64,000 nt of DNA, taken from NCBI RefSeq assembly GCF_000150275.1, contig NW_002060948.1, positions 1,291,328 to 1,355,327 of the forward strand, given 5' to 3'. Position 1 is the stretch's first letter; the number at the start of each line of letters is the position of its first letter. The stretch is from Trichoplax adhaerens (taxonomy: Eukaryota > Placozoa > Uniplacotomia > Trichoplacea > Trichoplacidae). The notes below the pieces were generated by a model. It searched no databases, was not told the origin of the DNA, and saw nothing but the letters and a program-made list of their open reading frames with translations. This document shows, piece after piece, positions 57,337 through 64,000 of this stretch. Made by a program: the position numbers and the translations under genes.

Positions 57337-60300
57337 TTAATCTTCCTTATAACGGTTATCACTATCAACTTTGGCCTATTGATATGTTGATATCGATATA
57401 AGTGAACGAATTAGGAAATAAACAAAGTTGTCTTATTTTACTTGATAATTTATAATTATATGACCTAAAGGATTGAAAAAAAATTGATGAGTTCGTTTTC
57501 ATCCGTCTTACCTGAAGTTTAGAATGTTCGCTCAACAGTCGATCATATTCACGATTAGTGCCTTCAGCTTGCTGCTTTAATGCTGCTAAATCTACCTTAT
57601 TTTTCTCTAATTCTAACAATAACAATCAGGCAATAATACTTTACTTAGTCTACGTAGATAGACATTTTTAATTATTTATCATTGCATATCATTTGGTGCA
57701 CTAATTCAATTTTACATTTCACAGTTTTATGTATCATTTACCCTGGCGTGTTTCTTCCAATTCATCTTGTAACGCCTTGAATTTTGATTCGGATACCTCT
57801 GAATTTGAAGAGGCGTCGGAAGATCCAAGTTTTTCCTATTGTAGTGTTATAGTTATAATTGTAATCACTATTAGCAATCAAGTGTTATCAATAGCACGGT
57901 TCATTCTACTGCTAAGAAAAGGGAGAGGTGCTTAGCAGGAAAATATACATCCAGTTGAGTAAATTACCGTTAATTCCTTGTTTTCATCTAGCAACATCCT
58001 ACATTGTTTAGAAGCACTTTCCGCTTGCTTGATAGCCGCCTCCTTTGATGCTTCAACAACCGCAGCGGAAGACATTAGGCTGGTTATACGCCGTAAGAAT
58101 CTACATTTTTTTAGAATCGGTCAGTTTCAAAATGGCAAATCCAATAAGAGAACAATTTTATATGAGGTATGTGATATCGGACTCCAATATATTAAGACGT
58201 CATAATCACGTACAATGCATGTTTTTATCAAATAAATGTCTAGTGCGAATATGCAATCGATTCCTTCTTTCGAAAGGATAGCGAATGATAAAAATTAATT
58301 AAAACTGTAATCAATTTGTTAAGTTATCATTAAAAATGAATCTGGAATTGTAGCTCGGTTACATACAAGAGGCAAAGTAAAGCAAATCCAGTGATGTAAT
58401 AATTCCGTTGAGCTCGATGTAGTTTAATCTGTAGCATCAAATTGTCGTGAATTTTGTCCGAGCCTTGACCTCTTATTTTAGGATCCTTCATCATTTCTCT
58501 GATAGAGTCTGTTGACGAAAAAGAGATTGATAAATACCAGCATCATACGTATATGTCAGCGGATACAAAAAGTTATATTGCAAGTTAGATTAAAATAGAA
58601 AGTTATCTAAATCGCAAAGAGAATACAGCGGTTTGTCGATATTACGCTAGTAGAGCTGTATGCTAATACTCGTACATAAAATAACAACGTATCGTGCCGT
58701 TGGTAAATATTCTATCACAAGTCTTAGTAAAGATAAACATTGAACAACCTTTATGCACAACTTACAGAATGCGACATTAATCGATTACTTATGCCTAAAG
58801 GTAAAAAAGTGTCAATGATTTATGCAGTCTGATACGGTGGAACCTACCTAATAACAAGATGATTAGAAACGCAACACATATGACGAAGAGCTGGTTGCCA
58901 TAACTTCTGATATAAGTAATTATTCTCGATCGTAAAATCTTGTGCCAACTAAATGAAGAAATACGCATAAAAGAGAGATTAGAATAATGATTGCAAGCAC
59001 AGAGGCGTATTATTATACCTCTATGATTGATTGGAACATTGTCCTTCTATTGTAGCAATTAAATTCAAACAGAATCATCACTCTTTTTATCGAATAAATT
59101 ATTGTACTGTGTCATTGAATAGTCAAGACGAGATGTTATGGATTCATGATTGTGAGTAAAGAAGGAGTTTCTATGCCTCTATCATTGAAATAAGATCATT
59201 CTATTCCATTGGTGTACCGTATACATATATCTTATTTCAATCATATTATCATTCTTTATCGAATAATCAATTGATTGTACTGGGCAATATGCAGTCTAAT
59301 GAAGACAAGATTCGGTTCACGATTGTAACTATAAAGGCGTTTGGTGATTGAACTATAGTAGGAGAATCGTATAATTATTCTACTCCATTACTGTACAAAA
59401 CATCATGTATTGAATGATCCAGTCTAATCGACAATTTTATCCATCTTGTATACAGTTTATTATGCCTCTGCCATTAAAATATGGTGATTCTACTCCATTC
59501 CTGTCGATAACTAATTTCAACAGTAGGATCACACTCTTCATCGCATAATGTATTGCAGTCTTGGACATTTCCATCCACAAAAATGTATACGGAGAACAAT
59601 TTTGGATGTTTTTGTCACGATCATTAAAATAGGATAACTCCATTACTGTAGTGTCGATATTGGATTTCAACTGGAAGGTCACTCTATATCGTATAATCTA
59701 TTGCAGTTATGGGCATTTCCATCCATAATGTAGAGTAAACGGAGGAGAATTTTAGATGCTTTTGTCACGATCATTAAAATAGGATGACACTATTACTGCA
59801 CTGTCGATATTTGATTTCAACTGGAAGGTCACTGTTTATTGCATAATCTATTGTAGTTATGGACATTTCCATCTATCTGGCAGAGGATAAGTTTTGATGT
59901 CTGTATACTGTCATTAAAATAGGATGACTCCATAACCGTACTGTCGATATCTGATTTTAAACTCGTTCTTCATTCAATAATTAATCTACTGCACACTATG
60001 TCCAGTCTGATCGACAATTTCATCCATCTTGTCTACGGAGGATAATTTTGGACGCCTCCGCCACTGTTATTAAAATAGGATGACTCCATGACTATAATGT
60101 CGATATCTGATTTCAAGTGTAGGGTCACTGTTGATCGAATAAGCTATTGGCCAGTATGTCCAGTTTGATCGATCATTCCATCCATCTTGTCGACGGAGGA
60201 GAATTTGTGAGACCTGTGGCAGTGTCGGTAAAATAGGATTTGACCTCCATGACTGTACTGTCGATATCTGATTTCAACTGTAGTAATCCTCTTTGTTGAA

Positions 60301-60495
60301 TAATGCACATTGCTCAACAATTCAATCTCTGAATCTTGTATACAGAAATGACAACGTTGTGCTTGATGTAATGACATCATCATGCTCAATTACTCATCCT
60401 TACCGGCTATAGGAGATAAATGGAAGACATAATATTAGTAGTACAAAGATTTCGGTATATAATACACCAGCAGCAATATTCCACTGCAAGCCCAT
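57337..60495 (-). CDS. BCAP31: B-cell receptor-associated protein 31 homologue
   Basis: Seven exons: 60404-60495, 58848-58948, 58367-58508, 57968-58100, 57742-57835, 57512-57612, 57337-57375, joining to 702 nt (233 aa; human 246). The N-terminus MGLQWNIAAGVLYTEIFVLL is the first membrane segment, as in BAP31 (MSLQWTAVATFLYAE). It is followed by SRWHKILRSR, a second segment SYGNQLFVICVAFLIILLL, the loop with DSIREMMKD and MLQIKLHRAQRN, a third segment YYITGFALLCLLFLRR, then a long cytosolic coiled coil ending AEGTNREYDRLLSEHSKLQ. The C-terminus is RYKED, a weak form of the KKXX ER-retrieval signal. BAP31 is an ER membrane chaperone that sorts membrane proteins to export or degradation. Intron 1 (58949-60403) is almost filled by a degenerate tandem array. 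Confidence 0.95.
58990..60300. repeat. Degenerate minisatellite array in BCAP31 intron 1
   Basis: At least seven or eight diverged copies with a period of about 140-160 bp. Each unit carries in order: (C)ATTAAAATAGGATGA, CTCCATTACTGTACTGTCGA, ATATCTGATTTCAACTG, a GGTCAC block, AATCTATTG, a GGACATTTCCATCCA-like block and GGAGGA(G/T)AATTTTGGATG. The ATTAAAATAGG box recurs near 59623, 59771, 59913, 60067 and 60227, and in diverged form near 59187 and 59467. Confidence 0.88.
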
Positions 60496-60789
60496 GGTTA
60501 ATTAAATACTTTTACGGATATAATCCCAATTTGAGAATCCAAATGGTGGAATGGATCGCGATAGAAAGAATATTTGGTCGATAACGTAGTCAGACGAGTT
60601 GGCGATGACGCATTGAGAAGTCAATGATCGAAGCGGTGTCGATCGCTATGACGTTGGAAGAAAAAATGACGCTCTTGCAGTACGACTCAACACAGTCAGT
60701 TCGACCCGTATCGGTTGACGATGAATCATCTCATCAGTACTGTATGATGACGTACACCAAAGGTCTGGTGTGTCACAGTCTCACAGATG

Positions 60790-61080
60790 ATGCACTCGTG
60801 CTGCTGGTAGTACAGTGTACACGTAAGTTACACTCGTATACAGTATACTGTACACTGTACCGTACTGTATTGTAGAGTAGTCAATTCATGGTCCGTGATA
60901 CAGTAGTAGTCATAGTGTCAGTATAGTAGTCTAGTCATAATTTCACTGGCAGCAGTGCTGTACTGTACAGTGTACAGTACAGCAGCATGACTGGATCGCT
61001 CATTGATCACAGTACAGACAGTACTGGCTCTGCCACAGTACAACGTACTGTACACTGTACACTGTACTGTACTGTATGGG
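60790..61080. repeat. TACTG/CAGTA palindromic clusters upstream of BCAP31
   Basis: Blocks at about 60810-60880 and 60955-61080, including GTACTGTACAGTGTACAGTA and ACGTACTGTACACTGTACAC. They lie 300-590 bp upstream of the BCAP31 start codon. Confidence 0.85.
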
Positions 61081-61329
61081 ACTGTGGATCCTTTCAGCCT
61101 TGCTCTGCAAACAGCCAAGTTGGTTTCAGTTTCTTCGAAGTGGAAACTAAAGCTGATGCGCAAAATACATGACGCTCGAACCCTCGTCACCAGCCCATCA
61201 ATACTCTAGAGAGGGAAAATATTGCATCAACATCGATTGCGCTATAGGACGACTACCAATGGATGAGTATTCCACTTCAGAATGTATATAGTCATCACGT
61301 AATCTAAAATAAATAGGGTAGACTCGTAT

Positions 61330-61655
61330 TTTAGACGTACAGTGCATGTGCAATCCTCGGCGTTTTGAACAAATTGCAAGGCTGCCTTGGAAATTATGAT
61401 GAGTATTCCACTTCGGACAGTACCGTATACTGTACTGTATAGTCATCACGTAATATACAACCTATGTAACTTGGCTCTATGTGGCTGAATTTATTCGAAA
61501 ATTTCCAAATAATTCCGTAACATTAGCATACAGTATAAAATACGATAGATTCGTATCTTAGACGTACAGTACATGAATCCTCGGCGTTTTGAACAAATTG
61601 CAAAGCTGCCTTGGAAATTATGATGAGTATTCCACTTCGGACAAATTGCAAGGCT
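61330..61655. repeat. Duplicated segment, offset about 228 bp
   Basis: TTAGACGTACAGTGCATGTG...CCTCGGCGTTTTGAACAAAT...GCCTTGGAAATTATGATGAG...TATTCCACTTCGGAC occurs at about 61332-61420 and again at about 61558-61640. A third partial copy of the GAGTATTCCACTTC box is at 61265. Confidence 0.85.
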
Positions 61656-64000
61656 GTGAGGTCTATTATACATACTCGGACGTACAGCACTACTGGATAT
61701 TAGCCGACTCGTAGTTGATCCAAAATATTTCCTATGCCTTTGAACAAGGGCTACAAGAGAGATGATTGGAATGGAAAGTTCTACAAATGTCTAGGCTGAC
61801 TAGTTTGCTGGCCATTTCAACTCTATTGTACGTAACTATTGTGATCGGCAATCGAAAAGATGGGAGATCATTAAAAATGACTTTGCCCGTTTGCCTTGCT
61901 TACATACTGTCCGTATACTGGGTGTCCTTAATTTATAAGTGCAGTCTTTTCACCTTATATTCAGACCTCCATTTTTTAAATTACGACATGTTCTGTGTGC
62001 CGAGTAGATAATAATTAATCTATAGTAAACTCACCGATCATCGGTCTTATTGTATTAGAACTAACGCACGTTGTAAAAATGGATGTTATTTGGCAGCATA
62101 CTTGGATAGACTTTCTACCATATTTGCTAAGTAGAATAAGGCAGTGTCTAACAAGTATTCCAAGTTGGAAGAATAGGCCTACATTAGCAATTTATTATAC
62201 CTTATCATCAACATTGCTACTTCTAATGATCAAAAGTAAATACAAGTCTACCTATTCTATATTTTTCTACCGCCAAATCATGTCAACACCATCGATGGCC
62301 ATTTTTACTCTAAATAGATAGTATGCATGAGAGACAAGTAGTTGCACATTTAAAACAATGTCTTGAATTGAGTCTGCCGCGTGTGTATAGCTCCTTCTAT
62401 TAAAATTAACAAATATACGATACTTTATCAAGTCTTTTCTACCCATGTATTGTTATTTATTCAGTTTACAACGTAATAAAGTAAACTTAACAAACAATTA
62501 GTTTCCAGAGTTCTTCAATGTCGGAACCAATTAATATCAACAATAAAATTTCGAATTGGCGAATAGATGTTGTTTGAACAGGTCATCAAAAGGCGTAAAA
62601 ATACAACAACTATCACAGCAACTATATTGCTATCTTATTTATTTTTATCCGTTTCGTATTTGTATCGGTAAAGCATCTTAACAAGTTTCGTTGATGAAGA
62701 GATCTAGCAACAGATGTCTAGTAGTTATCATGCACATATCATATTACGGCAATAATCTTAATGAAACGATGACCATTGTATATCACTAAATCATCAGCAA
62801 TGAAGCTATAGCTATGACTGCTTCCATGACAATAAACTTATATAATCACTGACTACTACCTTGCTATCTTAATAAAATAATCAATTATGATTGCAATATT
62901 AAATATTGAACTGAAATGACTTTGTAACTCCTAATCGAAATGTATTAGATTTTACTATGTGAAATATCATAGCTTAGACTATAGCCTTAAAGAATGCTAG
63001 TTGAATTCGTGGAACAGTTCTGTGGTATTTTAAATAAATTAGTGCAGATACGAGTTAAGTAATAAAAAAGCGACATTTTACAAGCTACTCTCAGAGTAAC
63101 TGTTGTGTGAGTCAATACGTAAAGAATTAGATACATAACAAAGTACCCATCAGATAGAGATCTATCTCCCATCTCATCATTATAATTATTAATCGAATTA
63201 GGTAGTTTCAAAGTTGTATATCGTCAAATAAGGCAATAAATATAAGCAAAGTACCAACAACCTTTTAAAATAAACTATAAGTAGAAGAGTAAATCGATGA
63301 TACAGAAAAATACTTGTAGCCAAATAGGTTATAAGCGGAACATGTACAACGTTGTACTACTGATTCACAATAGCCTTAATATACTGTATACTGTACAGTA
63401 TAATGATTTTGCGTAGTTGTTATACGAATTAGAATAAGCTAACTAGGCATGACTAGAACAAAATAATATCTCAAGCCAACATTGACGTCTAAATTAAGCC
63501 TTATTAAGCGCCATTCAACTGGAAGAGAATATGCACCTATAATTATAATAGTTTGCATTGCTTAATTTGGCGCAATAGTAACGTAGTCATAGTGACATTG
63601 ACAGGCAGAGAAATACCACTTCCAAGTCTTGTTCAGAAAAGTATTCATGATTTATCAATACTATATTAAGTATCTAATATCTAACGATAACATACTCACC
63701 ATTAACAAAAGTATCAGCATAGAAAAAATTTCATACAAGTAAGAAGTAAAAATGAGCCGGCATCCAACTTGCTATATAAGCCTAGCAAAATTTGATTCTA
63801 ACTGGCAAAGAATAGATAACGTCGTTGTGGTAATTAATCGGATTGGCAAGTTATGAAACACTTAGGTATTAATAATAGTCAACACATAAGAAAAAATCTT
63901 ATAATTTAAAAAAAGCTAATATCAAACTCTTAGTTGAGTCTTGGTAATCCTTACACTAGCGCCCTATATCACTATGTCCCACGGCAAGCGGTTGCATATA

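Larger units (their letters stand above)
60496..64000. other. Region upstream of BCAP31, repeats and no clear gene
   Basis: Contains TACTG/CAGTA clusters (60790-61080, 61425-61440) and a diverged duplication (61330-61655). Hydrophobic plus-strand frames at 61766-62011 and 62079-62321 (MDVIWQHTWIDFLPYLL...) look membrane-like but have no family match. 62330-64000 shows nothing recognisable. Confidence 0.5.

Noticed and set aside
62079-62321. 80-codon hydrophobic plus frame
   Set aside because: Could be the first exon of a membrane protein, but no downstream exon or family match was found before the window ends.

Overview
The window is a stretch of AT-rich, intron-rich animal nuclear DNA. Nearly every gene is split into many short exons (often 30-200 bp) with introns mostly of 70-600 bp. 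The gene set (an Ig-superfamily protein with one Ig domain per exon, the centrosome/cilium protein SDCCAG8, PEX6, XPD, POLA2, BCAP31, an ACOT7-type thioesterase) points to a metazoan. Base composition, intron size and roughly one gene per 7-8 kb fit an early-branching animal. A placozoan (Trichoplax/Hoilungia type) is my best guess, by inference only. I rebuilt exon chains by hand from splice sites, reading phase and family conservation; wherever a complete chain is given, the exon lengths sum to a multiple of three.

Layout. 1-4,588 (-): Ig-domain gene running off the left edge. 4.6-10.5 kb: gene-poor, rich in simple repeats. 10,550-12,848 (-): seven-exon gene for a disordered, basic-serine-rich protein I do not recognise. 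12.8-17.3 kb: nothing recognisable. 17,265-18,059 (-): intronless gene with a Myb/SANT-like N-terminus and a C-terminal coiled coil. 18-24.5 kb: gene-poor. 24,498-25,529 (+): double-hotdog acyl-CoA thioesterase. 26,646-32,617 (-): PEX6 in 25 exons. 33,660-40,340 (+): ERCC2/XPD in about 30 exons, with a 50-N assembly gap. 41,075-43,188 (-): WD40-like protein of unknown identity. 43,794-49,534 (+): SDCCAG8. 51,441-56,510 (+): POLA2. 57,337-60,495 (-): BCAP31, with a minisatellite array in intron 1. 60.5-64 kb: repeats and no convincing gene.

The genes are housekeeping functions and do not form one pathway: peroxisome biogenesis (PEX6), transcription and repair (XPD), replication priming (POLA2), ER sorting (BCAP31), centrosome/cilium (SDCCAG8). 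Two pairs are divergent with short shared upstream regions (PEX6/XPD about 1.0 kb, WD40/SDCCAG8 about 0.6 kb). Both shared regions, and the region upstream of BCAP31, contain dense clusters of a palindrome-forming TACTG/CAGTA pentanucleotide repeat, which is the most unusual non-coding signal here. The most unusual coding signal is the thioesterase, which appears to have lost catalytic-site motifs in its hotdog domains.
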